The notes below the pieces were generated by a model. That model made no database searches. It had not been told where the DNA came from and worked only from the letters and a program-made list of their open reading frames with translations. Shown here piece by piece: positions 17,664 to 27,449 of a stretch of 64,000 nucleotides of DNA. This stretch comes from an uncultured Paludibacter sp. (GTDB lineage: Bacteria > Bacteroidota > Bacteroidia > Bacteroidales > Paludibacteraceae). The DNA is taken from positions 1-64,000 of the forward strand of contig CALCBD010000026.1 in the NCBI GenBank assembly GCA_937897985.1, in the 5' to 3' direction. Each line of letters starts with the position of its first letter. Within the stretch, counting starts at the first letter, position 1. A program made the position numbers and the translations under genes.

Positions 17664-18296
17664 ATGTCAGTATTAGTAGGAAAAAAAGCTCCGGTTTTTA
17701 ATACCAAAGCAGTAGTTAACGGTGGTGAAATCATCGAAAATTTTTCATTAACTCAGTATGAAGGTGAAAAATATGTAGTATTCTTCTTTTATCCGGCCGA
17801 TTTCACATTTGTATGTCCGACAGAATTAATTGCATTCGAAGAAAAAGCAGCTGAGTTTGCAGCACGAAACACAGTGGTTATTGGTGCTTCAACCGATTCA
17901 GAGTTTTCACACTGGAAATGGCTTCAGACACCTCAGAATCAGGGTGGCATTAAAGGTGTAACTTATCCGTTGGTAGTTGATCAGACTTTGCAGATTTCAA
18001 AAGATTATGATGTTCTGATTGGTTCTGAAGAATATACTGAAGATGGTGATGTAAAATTTGTTGGCGAAGCTAAAGCGTATCGCGGGTTATTCCTGATCGA
18101 CAAATCAGGAGTGGTAAGACATCAGTTAGTCAATGATTTACCTCTCGGACGTAATGTGGATGAAGTACTTCGCTTGATCGATGCTCTTCAGTTTACCGAA
18201 GAATATGGTGAAGTTTGCCCTGCAAACTGGAAAAAAGGTGAAAAAGCTTTACAGGCAACTCAGGAAGGAATAGCAAGCTATTTGTCTGAAAAATAA
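17664..18296 (+). CDS. ahpC: Typical 2-Cys peroxiredoxin (AhpC/PRDX1 type)
   Basis: A 210-residue cytosolic thiol peroxidase that reduces hydrogen peroxide and organic hydroperoxides. The peroxidatic Cys51 lies in FTFVCPTELIAF. The resolving Cys185 lies in EVCPANWKKG and is followed by a C-terminal YLSEK tail, so this is a typical 2-Cys enzyme. The SDSEFSHW-like segment (here STDSEFSHWKWLQ) and GGIKGVTYPLV are standard. Longer than classical enterobacterial AhpC (187 residues) and closer to the PRDX1/Tpx-A group, so the gene symbol is a family-level choice. No ahpF reductase is next to it. It has its own promoter and terminator. Confidence 0.93.
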   Translation: MSVLVGKKAPVFNTKAVVNGGEIIENFSLTQYEGEKYVVFFFYPADFTFVCPTELIAFEEKAAEFAARNTVVIGASTDSEFSHWKWLQTPQNQGGIKGVTYPLVVDQTLQISKDYDVLIGSEEYTEDGDVKFVGEAKAYRGLFLIDKSGVVRHQLVNDLPLGRNVDEVLRLIDALQFTEEYGEVCPANWKKGEKALQATQEGIASYLSEK

Positions 18297-18331
18297 ATTT
18301 GCGACTGTAATTTATTTTTCAAATCATTGAT

Positions 18332-18383
18332 AAGGCACGCGGATCACAGTGGACAAAACCCTGTGAGCTGAGTGCCTTTTTTG
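18332..18383 (+). terminator. Rho-independent terminator after the peroxiredoxin
   Basis: AAGGCAC pairs with GTGCCTT and an inner CACAG pairs with CTGTG, interrupted by small bulges. A T run follows immediately. Confidence 0.8.
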
Positions 18384-18641
18384 TGAATTTTTAAAATCAA
18401 AATGACAGGGAAAACACTAAAGAAAGAAAGAAAGAATTTAACATTGTGCATCAGTAATGAATTTAAATCCACAAAAGCACGAAAAACACGAAGAATATAC
18501 TTACTCTTTTTTCATCTGAAATTAAAATGCATTTATCAAAGCTCAGTTTTATCCTTTTATCAGTATAAATATTCAAATTCTATTCAGTTTTAAATCAGAC
18601 ATTAAAAAACTTATTAAAACCATAAAAATTGGATTTATTCA
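18384..18641. other. Intergenic spacer without a supported gene
   Basis: AT-rich spacer between the peroxiredoxin terminator and the carAB promoter. A 63-codon frame exists but has highly basic, random-looking composition. Around 18467-18495 there is a short internally repetitive purine-rich tract (CACAAAAGCACGAAAAACAC) of the kind seen scattered in Bacteroidota intergenic DNA. Confidence 0.5.
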
Positions 18642-18673
18642 TTTGCGTAAAACCTAAAAAAGCAGTACTTTTG
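18642..18673 (+). promoter_or_regulatory. Promoter of the fused carbamoyl-phosphate synthase gene
   Basis: A -33 TTTG at 18642-18645, a 20-bp spacer, and a -7 TACTTTTG at 18666-18673. The ATG follows 24 bp later, leaving a leader too short for a pyrimidine-sensing attenuator. Confidence 0.75.
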
Positions 18674-18697
18674 CACAAATTTGGACAATAAATATTT

Positions 18698-21600
18698 ATG
18701 CAAAAGTACAAGCCCTTTCATTTAGTTTTGGAAGATGGTACCGTTTTCGAAGGCAAGTCCTTTGGTTATGAAAAAGCGGTGGCCGGAGAAGTAGTATTTA
18801 ACACGGCCATGGTCGGGTACCCCGAGAGCCTCACCGACCCTTCCTATGCGGGACAGATGTTGGCAATAACATTTCCGTTGGTTGGTAATTACGGTGTTCC
18901 GAACGACACCATCGAAAACGGACTTTCTACTTTTTACGAATCGGAAAAAATTCAGGCTTCAGCATTGATTATTTCCGATTTTTCTTTTGAATACAGTCAT
19001 TGGAATGCAGGCAAAAGCCTCAGTGATTGGTTGAAAGAAAATGAAGTGCCGGGAATTTTCGGAATTGACACCCGTGAACTTACAAAATTGGTACGCGAGA
19101 AAGGCACAATGAGAGGAAAACTTGTTTTTCCCGATGGAGAAGACATTGAATTTATCAACCCTGATGATGAAAATCAGGTTGCAAAAGTAAGCTGCAAAGA
19201 AGTTATTACCTACGGAACCGGCAGCAAACGAATTCTTTTAGTTGATTGCGGTGTGAAGCATAACATCATTCGGTGCCTGCTGAAACGCGACACTACTGTC
19301 ATTCGCGTACCATGGGATTACGATTACAATCATATCGAATTTGATGGTTTATTTATTTCCAACGGGCCCGGTGACCCTGAATATGCAAAGGATACAGTAA
19401 GGCACATACAGGAAACCATGAAAACCGGAAAACCGATTTTCGGAATTTGTATGGGCAACCAGCTACTTTCAGTTGCCGGTGGAGCTAAAACATATAAACT
19501 CAAATATGGCCACCGCAGCCACAATCAGCCGGTTCAGCTTGTGGGCACACAACGTGCTTTTATCACTTCTCAGAATCACGGATTTGCAGTCGATAATTCA
19601 ACACTTGGTGCCGATTGGGAACCATTGTTTGTAAACATGAACGATGGCACTAATGAAGGCATCCGTCATAAAACCATGCCATGGTTCTCTGCACAGTTCC
19701 ACCCCGAAGCTGCTTCTGGTCCAACTGATACCGAATTTTTGTTCGATGTATTTCTGAAAACACTCGAAAGCCCCCTAAATCCCCCACAAGGGGACTTTAA
19801 GACCTGCGGATTTGATGTGGTTTCAATGATTGAGAATGAATTACAATCTAAAAAAGCAGCTGTAAATCAAGCAAAACTACCAGAATTTTTGGAACGCGAA
19901 AAGTCCCCTGAAGGGGGATTTAGGGGGCTGGAAGGTGTCGCTAAAGTATTGGTGCTTGGTTCCGGAGCTTTAAAAATCGGTGAAGCCGGCGAATTTGATT
20001 ATTCCGGTTCACAGGCATTGAAAGCTCTGAAAGAGGAAGGCATTGAAACTGTGCTGATTAATCCGAATATTGCAACTGTACAAACATCGGAAGGTATTGC
20101 CGACAAAGTATACTTTCTGCCTGTAACACCTGATTTTGTAGAGCGCGTTATCGAAAAAGAACGTCCCGATGGTGTTTTTCTCTCATTTGGTGGACAGACA
20201 GCTTTAAATTGCGGTGTTGCGCTATACAAAGATAAAATTTTCGAAAAATACAATGTAAGGGTACTCGGAACACCGGTACAATCAATAATCGACACTGAAG
20301 ACCGCGAAATTTTCAACAGGAAATTATCCGAAATCGATGTAAAATATATTAAGAGCGAAGCTGTTACCAACCTCGAAGATGCAACCCGTGCAGCAAATGA
20401 ACTTGGTTATCCGGTAATTGTGCGTGCAGCTTATGCACTTGGTGGTCTGGGTTCGGGTTTTTGCGATAATGATGTGGAACTGAAAGCAATTGTCGATAAG
20501 GCATTTTCATATTCACCACAGGTGTTGGTCGAAAAATCGCTCAAAGGCTGGAAAGAAATTGAATATGAAGTGGTACGCGACAGATACGACAATTGTATCA
20601 CGGTTTGTAACATGGAAAATTTCGATCCGCTCGGCATTCATACCGGCGAAAGTATCGTTGTAGCTCCTTCGCAAACGCTGACCAACAGTGAATATCACAA
20701 ACTTCGCGAATTAGCCATCCGCATTATCCGACACATTGGTATTGTAGGTGAATGTAACGTACAGTATGCATTTGATACCGAATCGGAAGATTACCGTGTG
20801 ATTGAAGTAAACGCACGTTTAAGCCGATCTTCGGCATTAGCTTCGAAAGCAACAGGTTATCCCCTGGCTTTTGTGGCTGCCAAACTTGGATTAGGCTACG
20901 GACTTCCCGAGCTTAAAAATTCGGTAACAAAAGAAACATCTGCTTTCTTCGAACCTGCTCTCGACTACATTGTTTGTAAAATACCCCGCTGGGATTTAGG
21001 AAAATTCCAGGGCGTTAGTCGCCAGTTGGGTTCGAGTATGAAATCGGTAGGTGAAATAATGTCTATCGGGCGAAATTTTGAGGAAGCATTCCAGAAAGGT
21101 CTCCGAATGACAGGCTTGGGTATACACGGATTTGTTGCCAACAAGGCAATGTTTGCCGATGATCTGGATACTGCCCTTTCACAACCAACTGATAAGCGGG
21201 TATTCTATCTGGCTCAGGCATTACACAGTGGTTATTCGGTCGATAAATTACATGAATTGACCAAAATCGACCGTTGGTTCCTGCATAAACTTCAACGTAT
21301 TGTTACTCTCGAAAATAATCTCAAAAAATTCGATTCGCTTGAAACACTTCCTACAGAACTGCTTTTCGAAGCAAAGCTTGCAGGATTCTCTGATTTTCAG
21401 TTAACACGGTTAGTTACCAAGTGCAGTAACGACGAAATAGATGACAAAATAAAACTTACACGCGAATACCGCAAGAAACTGGGTATCAAACCTGTAGTCA
21501 AACAAATCGACACCCTGGCTGCCGAATATCCGGCTCAGACAAATTATTTGTACCTGACTTATGGTGGTATTGCAAACGATGTTAAATACCTTGGCGATCA

Positions 21601-23143
21601 CCGCTCGGTTGTAGTTTTAGGATCGGGAGCATATCGTATCGGCTCTTCGGTAGAGTTCGACTGGTGTGGTGTAAATGCACTTATAACTATTCGGAAAGAA
21701 GGATTGCGGTCGGTAATGATCAATTATAACCCCGAAACAGTCTCGACGGACTATGACATGTGTGACCGGCTTTATTTCGATGAACTGAGTTTTGAACGTG
21801 TGATGGACATTATGGAACTTGAAAATCCAATGGGAACAATTGTTTCGACCGGAGGACAAATTCCTAATAATTTAGCACTCAAACTTGCGGCTTCAAACGT
21901 TAATATACTTGGCACACAGGCAGTTGACATCGACAGGGCCGAAGATCGTCATAAATTTTCGTCGATGCTCGATACGTTAAAAATAGATCAGCCACGCTGG
22001 AAAGAGCTTACAACATTCGAGGATGTCAATGAATTTGTACAGGAAGTAGGATTCCCGGTACTGGTACGTCCTTCGTATGTACTGTCGGGAGCAGCAATGA
22101 ATGTTTGCCATGATGCCTCACAACTGGAGAATTTCCTCAGACTGGCGACCGAAGTTTCCAAAAAACATCCGGTTGTAATTTCGGAATTTCTCGAACGTTG
22201 CAAAGAAATTGAAATTGATGCCGTGGCTAAAAACGGAGAAATTCTGCTGTATGCCATTTCGGAACATGTCGAATTTGCCGGCGTCCATTCGGGTGATGCA
22301 ACCACACAGTTTCCACCACAAAAAATTTACGTTGAAACCATTCGCCGGATTAAGAAAATTGCCAGTGAAATAGCAAAATCACTGAATATTTCCGGACCAT
22401 TTAACATTCAGTTCTTAGCCAAGGACAACTACATTAAAGTTATCGAATGTAATTTACGTTCGTCACGTTCGTTCCCCTTTGTATCCAAGGTGCTGAAAAT
22501 AAACTTCATTGAGCTGGCAACTAAAGTAATGTTGGGACTGGAAGTTGAAAAGCCCGAAAAATCGGCATTTGATCTGGATTATGTTGGCATCAAAGCCTCC
22601 CAGTTCTCATTTCACCGTCTGCAGCAGGCCGACCCTGTTTTGGGTGTCGACATGGCATCAACAGGTGAAGTTGGATGCATAGGTGACGATTTCTCCGAGG
22701 CTATACTGAAATCAATGTTATCGGTGGGATTTCGTATTCCGAAAAAAAGGATACTTATTTCTTCCGGTGAACCTAAATCGAAAGTTGAGCTCTCGGATGC
22801 CTGTGCCATGCTGCAGAAAAAGGGTTACGAACTTTATGCTACCCGTGGAACCCAGCGCTTTCTGAAGGAAAATGGTGTGAATGCAACAGCCGTCGACTGG
22901 CCGGATGAAGAAGGCGAACTGAATGTAAAAACCATGCTTTCGAACAAACAATTCGATCTGGTTATTAATATCCCTAAAAATACGACCGAAAGAGAACTCC
23001 GAAACGATTATATCATCCGCAGGGGTGCTATCGATTTTAACATTCCATTGTTAACAAATGCCCGGTTGGCTTCTGCGTTTATCACTGCATTTTGTAGTAT
23101 GAAACCTGAAGATATTAAAATTAAAAGCTGGGATGAATATTAA
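18698..23143 (+). CDS. carAB: Fused carbamoyl-phosphate synthase (CarA-CarB in one polypeptide)
   Basis: A 1481-residue enzyme making carbamoyl phosphate from glutamine, bicarbonate and 2 ATP for arginine and pyrimidine synthesis. Residues 1-357 are a complete CarA, with the amidotransferase nucleophile Cys in PIFGICMGNQLL and the later His/Glu in QFHPEAASGP. Residues about 412-1481 are a complete CarB that begins at KVLVLGSGALKIGEAGEFD without its own Met. It has two ATP-grasp halves (SEAVTNLEDATRAANELGYP and the second around residue 1095) and a C-terminal MGS-like allosteric domain. In most bacteria, including the Bacteroides genes I can recall, these are two genes. The roughly 54-residue linker is encoded by an inverted-repeat-bounded segment (19769-19929). 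No stop codon, frameshift or alternative CarB start is visible, so the fusion appears genuine unless the assembly is wrong here. Confidence 0.95.
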   Translation: MQKYKPFHLVLEDGTVFEGKSFGYEKAVAGEVVFNTAMVGYPESLTDPSYAGQMLAITFPLVGNYGVPNDTIENGLSTFYESEKIQASALIISDFSFEYSHWNAGKSLSDWLKENEVPGIFGIDTRELTKLVREKGTMRGKLVFPDGEDIEFINPDDENQVAKVSCKEVITYGTGSKRILLVDCGVKHNIIRCLLKRDTTVIRVPWDYDYNHIEFDGLFISNGPGDPEYAKDTVRHIQETMKTGKPIFGICMGNQLLSVAGGAKTYKLKYGHRSHNQPVQLVGTQRAFITSQNHGFAVDNSTLGADWEPLFVNMNDGTNEGIRHKTMPWFSAQFHPEAASGPTDTEFLFDVFLKTLESPLNPPQGDFKTCGFDVVSMIENELQSKKAAVNQAKLPEFLEREKSPEGGFRGLEGVAKVLVLGSGALKIGEAGEFDYSGSQALKALKEEGIETVLINPNIATVQTSEGIADKVYFLPVTPDFVERVIEKERPDGVFLSFGGQTALNCGVALYKDKIFEKYNVRVLGTPVQSIIDTEDREIFNRKLSEIDVKYIKSEAVTNLEDATRAANELGYPVIVRAAYALGGLGSGFCDNDVELKAIVDKAFSYSPQVLVEKSLKGWKEIEYEVVRDRYDNCITVCNMENFDPLGIHTGESIVVAPSQTLTNSEYHKLRELAIRIIRHIGIVGECNVQYAFDTESEDYRVIEVNARLSRSSALASKATGYPLAFVAAKLGLGYGLPELKNSVTKETSAFFEPALDYIVCKIPRWDLGKFQGVSRQLGSSMKSVGEIMSIGRNFEEAFQKGLRMTGLGIHGFVANKAMFADDLDTALSQPTDKRVFYLAQALHSGYSVDKLHELTKIDRWFLHKLQRIVTLENNLKKFDSLETLPTELLFEAKLAGFSDFQLTRLVTKCSNDEIDDKIKLTREYRKKLGIKPVVKQIDTLAAEYPAQTNYLYLTYGGIANDVKYLGDHRSVVVLGSGAYRIGSSVEFDWCGVNALITIRKEGLRSVMINYNPETVSTDYDMCDRLYFDELSFERVMDIMELENPMGTIVSTGGQIPNNLALKLAASNVNILGTQAVDIDRAEDRHKFSSMLDTLKIDQPRWKELTTFEDVNEFVQEVGFPVLVRPSYVLSGAAMNVCHDASQLENFLRLATEVSKKHPVVISEFLERCKEIEIDAVAKNGEILLYAISEHVEFAGVHSGDATTQFPPQKIYVETIRRIKKIASEIAKSLNISGPFNIQFLAKDNYIKVIECNLRSSRSFPFVSKVLKINFIELATKVMLGLEVEKPEKSAFDLDYVGIKASQFSFHRLQQADPVLGVDMASTGEVGCIGDDFSEAILKSMLSVGFRIPKKRILISSGEPKSKVELSDACAMLQKKGYELYATRGTQRFLKENGVNATAVDWPDEEGELNVKTMLSNKQFDLVINIPKNTTERELRNDYIIRRGAIDFNIPLLTNARLASAFITAFCSMKPEDIKIKSWDEY
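19769..19798 (+). repeat. Left 30-bp arm of an inverted repeat inside carAB
   Basis: AGCCCCCTAAATCCCCC begins the arm and AGGGGACTTT ends it. The reverse complement matches 19900-19929 at 27 of 30 positions, with the three differences together in the centre. The arm is itself nearly palindromic (CCCC/GGGG around a short centre). It encodes the SPLNPPQGDF part of the linker. Confidence 0.9.
19900..19929 (-). repeat. Right 30-bp arm of an inverted repeat inside carAB
   Basis: Reads AAAGTCCCCTGAAGGGGGAT then TTAGGGGGCT on the plus strand. It is inverted relative to 19769-19798, with 101 bp between the arms. It encodes the KSPEGGFRGLEG part of the linker just before CarB begins. G/C runs of this kind stand out against the surrounding composition. 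Confidence 0.9.
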
Positions 23144-23171
23144 GTACTTTTGAAACTTCAAAGGACAAATG

Positions 23172-23205
23172 AAAAGGTCGGTTACAGTAATGTGACTGAC
23201 CTTTT
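23172..23205 (+). terminator. Hairpin terminator after carAB
   Basis: AAAAGGTC at 23172-23179 pairs with GACCTTTT at 23198-23205, extended inward by GTTACA/TGTGAC (with one G-T pair) around a 4-nt loop. The Ts at the end of the stem are a short tract. Confidence 0.7.
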
Positions 23206-23335
23206 AAACTTTCATGTAAAACACTTTTAAAAAACTGATTACAGAATTTTGGATTTGTTGATTAATACTTCGCTCAGTTTTCATTTTTCAAATATCAATT
23301 TGATATTTTTAAGATTTTAAAACTATTAAATTGTA

Positions 23336-23343
23336 TAACTTTG
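23336..23343 (+). promoter_or_regulatory. Candidate -7 element for the GH25 gene
   Basis: TAACTTTG matches TAnnTTTG, 63 bp upstream of the GH25 ATG. No properly spaced -33 TTTG is evident. Confidence 0.45.
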
Positions 23344-23406
23344 CAACTGAATGAAAACTTTAACAGCACTACAAACCCTTCTTCATTTCTATTCAATTAA
23401 CGGACA

Positions 23407-24099
23407 ATGCAAAAAAAAGATATATTCCTTATAATCACAGTTTTTCTGTTTCAGATTAACACATTCGCGCAAAAAAAACAAGCAATTAATTTTCAAAACG
23501 TTACATCCGAAAACAAAATCTGGGGGATTGATATATCACATCATCAAAGTAATATTGACTGGGAAAGTCTGTTGCAACAAAAACCACATTTTATATTTTT
23601 TAAAGCAACCGAAGGCTCTTCGATTACTGACTCAAAATATGAAGAAAATTATAAAGAAGCCCGTAATAACGGAATTATTGTCGGATCATACCATTTTTTC
23701 TCCTACCGGAGCAGCGGAGTAAAACAGGCAAATAACTTTTTGAAAGTTGCTAAATACAATAGCGGCGACTTACCTTTGGTAATTGACGCAGAATATTCAC
23801 GCAAAATGCCATCGAAAAAGGTTGTAACAAAGGAACTTACTGATTTTATGAAAATTATCACTCAAAAAACAGGAAAAAAACCCATTGTATATTGCGATTA
23901 CGACTTTTATGTTCAATACCTGAAAGGAAACCTGAAAAATAAACACTATCTGTGGATTTGCGATTACCGTCGACAGCCTGACTGCGACTGGACATTCTGG
24001 CAAACAACTGATAAGTTTGAAATTCAGGGAGTTAAAGGAAGAGTAGATCTTAATATTTTCAACGGGACAAGGGCTGATTTAAAGGCACTTTTATTTTAA
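23407..24099 (+). CDS. Exported GH25 lysozyme-like muramidase
   Basis: A 230-residue protein with a signal peptide (QKKDIFLIITVFLFQINTFAQ) and one GH25 (Chalaropsis-type) domain. Family motifs are in order: GIDISHHQSNIDW, FIFFKATEGSS, GIIVGSYHFFS, and PLVIDAEYS, which contains the acidic catalytic pair. The C-terminal strand ending VDLNIFNGT is also typical. The enzyme would cleave the MurNAc-GlcNAc bond of peptidoglycan in the periplasm or outside the cell. There is no phage context or partner lysis gene, so a cell-wall housekeeping or predatory role is more likely than phage lysis. Single gene with its own promoter candidate. Confidence 0.92.
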   Translation: MQKKDIFLIITVFLFQINTFAQKKQAINFQNVTSENKIWGIDISHHQSNIDWESLLQQKPHFIFFKATEGSSITDSKYEENYKEARNNGIIVGSYHFFSYRSSGVKQANNFLKVAKYNSGDLPLVIDAEYSRKMPSKKVVTKELTDFMKIITQKTGKKPIVYCDYDFYVQYLKGNLKNKHYLWICDYRRQPDCDWTFWQTTDKFEIQGVKGRVDLNIFNGTRADLKALLF

Positions 24100-24487
24100 T
24101 TATCGTACCTTACAATCAAACTGAATTTTTTTTCGGGAATATTAAACCTTTTAACTTTTCGTAAGTCCAAAAAAGCGGGTTAGTTTGCAGGTTAAGTTAT
24201 TTACCGGCGAACCGTTTTTGTGTTATATTTTTGTGAATAAGTAAGTAATCGAAATTAGTTTATACATTTTTTAAACATAGAGATACTAAGTTGCCAGGCC
24301 GCCCTGAAATTCTATTGTTGAAAATAAATACTACCGGCATGTTCCATTTGCAGCTTCAATACTTTGAATCTTTCGCTTTAAAAAATTATTCTTTTGACTT
24401 TTGTGATTACCTGCTTTTATAAATAATTCACATATCATTGACAATCAACATAAAGCATCACTCCTGTTTAAAAAAAAACATTTAAAA
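24100..24487 (+). other. 388-bp gap, long leader of the next gene
   Basis: No gene is supported. A -7-like TATTTTTG at 24226-24233 lies 255 bp before the next ATG, with no well-placed -33 box. The middle of the gap (24290-24320) is locally GC-richer but shows no clear hairpin or known RNA. Confidence 0.4.
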
Positions 24488-27295
24488 ATGAAACAAATTC
24501 TCATTTCATTCTTTTCAGTATTTCTTTTTAGTATTAGTTCCTTTGGTCAGCACAGTATCCAATCCTCTGTTTTTGATTCAAAGAACGGACAAGCTATCGA
24601 AATGGCGACAATAAGACTTCTCAGGCAAAAAGATTCAACTTTGGTTCAGGGCGTGCAAACTGATATGAAGGGAGGATTTCTACTCACTAAAGTTAAACCC
24701 GGAAACTATGTTTTAGTGGTTAGTTCGGTAGGTTATGTTGAGAAAAAAAGAGATATAATTGTCGAAAAAAAAGATCTGATTCTTAAAACAATACAACTAA
24801 ATGAAGATGTAAAGTTACTGAAAGAAGTAGAAGTAAAGGGAACTGCTGCTCAACTTGTTGTCAAAGGTGATACACTTGAATACAATGCGACTGCATTTAA
24901 AACACCCGAAAACGCCGTGGTGGAGGATTTGCTGAAAAAACTTCCCGGAGTGGAAATCAGCTCGGAAGGGAAAATTACGGTGAACGGTGAAGAAATCAAA
25001 AAGATCCGTCTTGACGGTAAAAAATTCTTCGATGGTGATATAGAACAGGCCACCAAGAACCTGCCGGCCGAAATGATTGAAAAAATTCAGGTACTTGAAC
25101 AAAAATCTGATATGGCCCAACTCACAGGATTTGAAGATGGCGACACCGAACGTATCATTAATCTGACCACTAAACCAAACAGAAAAAAAGGAGTAAGTGG
25201 TAATATTAATGGCGGAGGTGGTGCGGATATCAACAAAGATTTCAGATATGACAGCAATTTATCACTTAACTTTCTGAATGGAGAAGCCCAGACATCTGTT
25301 AATGCAGGTGCAAATAACCTGAATACAACAAGAAGTTCACGTGGCAGAGGATCGTGGAGCGGTGGAGCCAACGGAGGAATTACCACTTCGCAGAATATTG
25401 GCGTAAACAACAATACTGTTATAAACAATAAAATAACAATCGGCGGTGATGCCACTTTCAATCATTCTGACAATTTCAGTAACACTCAGAGTAACCGTAC
25501 AAGCTATTTGCAAAACACGACTTACAACGATTTGTCGAAAACCATTTCGGACAACGATAAATATGAAGCCAACCTGAGACTCGAAATGGAATGGAAAATT
25601 GATAGTCTGAATACAATCATTTTTCAACCTAATATTAATTACAATACCACTGCTTCGTATACAGACAAAAATTATTCATACCTCACATCAGGCGACTCCA
25701 CGAGTTGGGGCAATTCATACAATAACGGAACTAATAATTCTTTGTCGGGAGGTTTAAATTTGATATACAATCGAAAATTTGCATCAAAAAAGGGTCGTTC
25801 GTTCACAGTGAATTTCAATACAGGTTTTACTAACAGCGATAATCTGAGTACTAATATTTCCAATAAATACACCGGTGATACAGCCATTTATATCAATCAG
25901 CAAACCAAAAACACATCCGACAGATTTAACTATGGAATGCGTTTATCCTTTGTGGAACCGCTGTGGAATTATAAAAATATGATTGAGGTTGCAAGTTCAT
26001 TCAACAGCACCCAAACCACTTCGGACAAATATCAGTACGGAATTGACGCCAACCAAAACTACACAATTTTCAATCCCGATTACAGCAATAATTTTGAAAA
26101 TGAATTTTTCAGAGAATCGGTTGAATTAAACTACCGTTATTCTGAGCAGAATTACAATATTTTACTCGGTTTAAACGGAGAACCATCGCAAACAAAAAAC
26201 ATACGTACTTATGGAAACGGAATTGTAAAAGACACAACTTACGGCGTCTTTAATTTTTCACCAACAGGTCGTTTCCAGTACAATTTCGGTCGTAAAAAAT
26301 TTGCACGAATAGACTATCGCGGAAGAACACAACAACCTTCAATCAGCCAGATGCAACCTGTAAAAAACAACAATGACCTCATGAACGAAACGGTGGGAAA
26401 TCCCCTGCTCAACCCTTCTTTTAATCATACTTTACGGCTGATGTACAGCACTTTTAATGATAAATCTTTTTCATCATTAACTACATTCCTGAATATGGAA
26501 GCTACCAAAGATGCATTGGTATCCAACAAAATTTACGACAACACTCTCAAACAATACAACCAGACAGTTAATTCTGCAAACATTCCTCTCAACTTTATGT
26601 GGAATGTAATGTACAGTACACCTCTTATTCAAAAATTATTACATTTCAGTACGAACACCAATACGCGTTACAGCACTCAATACAGCTATATTTCGAGAGG
26701 TGTGAATTCGACCGAAATTAATACTGACCAGCTTCAGTTGGGAGAATTAAGCAAAACGAGGAATTATAATGCTTCCGAGGAATTGTCACTTACATTTACT
26801 CAGGATTTTATTGAATTTGGAATCAGGGGTAACATTGCCTATTCAAATTCGCTTAACAACTTAAAAAACATTACTACCGAGACTTATAACTGGTCGGGAA
26901 GAGCAAATTTTCTGGTTCGTCTTCCCTACAACTTCACAATCGGGTCCGATATAGCATATTCTGATCGTGCCGGTTATACAGGTATGGATTTGAGTGAGAT
27001 AATGTGGAACGCTTCGATGGATAAAACCATGTTTAAAAACAAAGGTACACTTTCACTTAAAGTCAATGATATACTTCGCCAACGACTCAATATCAGGCAA
27101 ACCATAGGCGATAACTATATTCAGAACAACAGTTACAACACACTTCCAACTTACTTTTTACTAAGTTTTGCATACAGAGTTAATAAATATGGTGGCTCAA
27201 AACAGGGAGGTGACAGAGATTTCAACAACTTCGGGCCCGGTATGCGTCCCGACAGACATGTTTACGGAAGTGGAAGACACGGAGGTGATTTCTGA
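24488..27295 (+). CDS. Large outer-membrane beta-barrel protein with carboxypeptidase-regulatory-like domain
   Basis: A 935-residue protein of the TonB-receptor-like outer-membrane family (type annotated as outer membrane beta-barrel protein). It has a signal peptide (1-20), a CarboxypepD-reg-like beta sandwich (about 22-105, with QKDSTLVQGVQTDMKGGF), then a plug-like region. The plug contains VEDLLKKLPGVEISSEGKI and VNGEEIKKIRLDGKKFF, with IQVLEQKSDMAQLTGF further on. A long 22-strand-like barrel follows. Unlike SusC there is no SusD partner, and the C-terminus ends in a Gly/Arg-rich tail instead of the usual terminal aromatic strand. The role (import, or a structural barrel) is unresolved. 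It stands alone, with a hairpin downstream. Confidence 0.85.
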   Translation: MKQILISFFSVFLFSISSFGQHSIQSSVFDSKNGQAIEMATIRLLRQKDSTLVQGVQTDMKGGFLLTKVKPGNYVLVVSSVGYVEKKRDIIVEKKDLILKTIQLNEDVKLLKEVEVKGTAAQLVVKGDTLEYNATAFKTPENAVVEDLLKKLPGVEISSEGKITVNGEEIKKIRLDGKKFFDGDIEQATKNLPAEMIEKIQVLEQKSDMAQLTGFEDGDTERIINLTTKPNRKKGVSGNINGGGGADINKDFRYDSNLSLNFLNGEAQTSVNAGANNLNTTRSSRGRGSWSGGANGGITTSQNIGVNNNTVINNKITIGGDATFNHSDNFSNTQSNRTSYLQNTTYNDLSKTISDNDKYEANLRLEMEWKIDSLNTIIFQPNINYNTTASYTDKNYSYLTSGDSTSWGNSYNNGTNNSLSGGLNLIYNRKFASKKGRSFTVNFNTGFTNSDNLSTNISNKYTGDTAIYINQQTKNTSDRFNYGMRLSFVEPLWNYKNMIEVASSFNSTQTTSDKYQYGIDANQNYTIFNPDYSNNFENEFFRESVELNYRYSEQNYNILLGLNGEPSQTKNIRTYGNGIVKDTTYGVFNFSPTGRFQYNFGRKKFARIDYRGRTQQPSISQMQPVKNNNDLMNETVGNPLLNPSFNHTLRLMYSTFNDKSFSSLTTFLNMEATKDALVSNKIYDNTLKQYNQTVNSANIPLNFMWNVMYSTPLIQKLLHFSTNTNTRYSTQYSYISRGVNSTEINTDQLQLGELSKTRNYNASEELSLTFTQDFIEFGIRGNIAYSNSLNNLKNITTETYNWSGRANFLVRLPYNFTIGSDIAYSDRAGYTGMDLSEIMWNASMDKTMFKNKGTLSLKVNDILRQRLNIRQTIGDNYIQNNSYNTLPTYFLLSFAYRVNKYGGSKQGGDRDFNNFGPGMRPDRHVYGSGRHGGDF

Positions 27296-27392
27296 CATAT
27301 CAACATAAATCACTATTCAGAAATTTTTTGAATCGGTACTCTGATTTATTTCCCTTCGCAAAGTTGATTCAGATCTTCCCTTTACGGCTGAT

Positions 27393-27449
27393 CGACAAAA
27401 TTCATAATACCTTATTCCGGATTTTTTTTCGGAATAAGGTATTTTGTCG
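27393..27449 (+). terminator. Strong hairpin terminator after the barrel protein
   Basis: A perfect 14-bp stem (AATACCTTATTCCG at 27406-27419 with CGGAATAAGGTATT at 27430-27443) encloses a T-rich loop. An outer CGACAA/TTGTCG arm extends it past a small bulge. It lies about 100 bp after the stop codon. The tract after the stem is not T-rich, so termination may depend on the stem strength. Confidence 0.6.

Noticed and set aside
18402..18593. 63-codon plus-strand frame before carAB
   Set aside because: Very basic, random composition over a short repetitive tract, starts just after a terminator, and has no promoter box.
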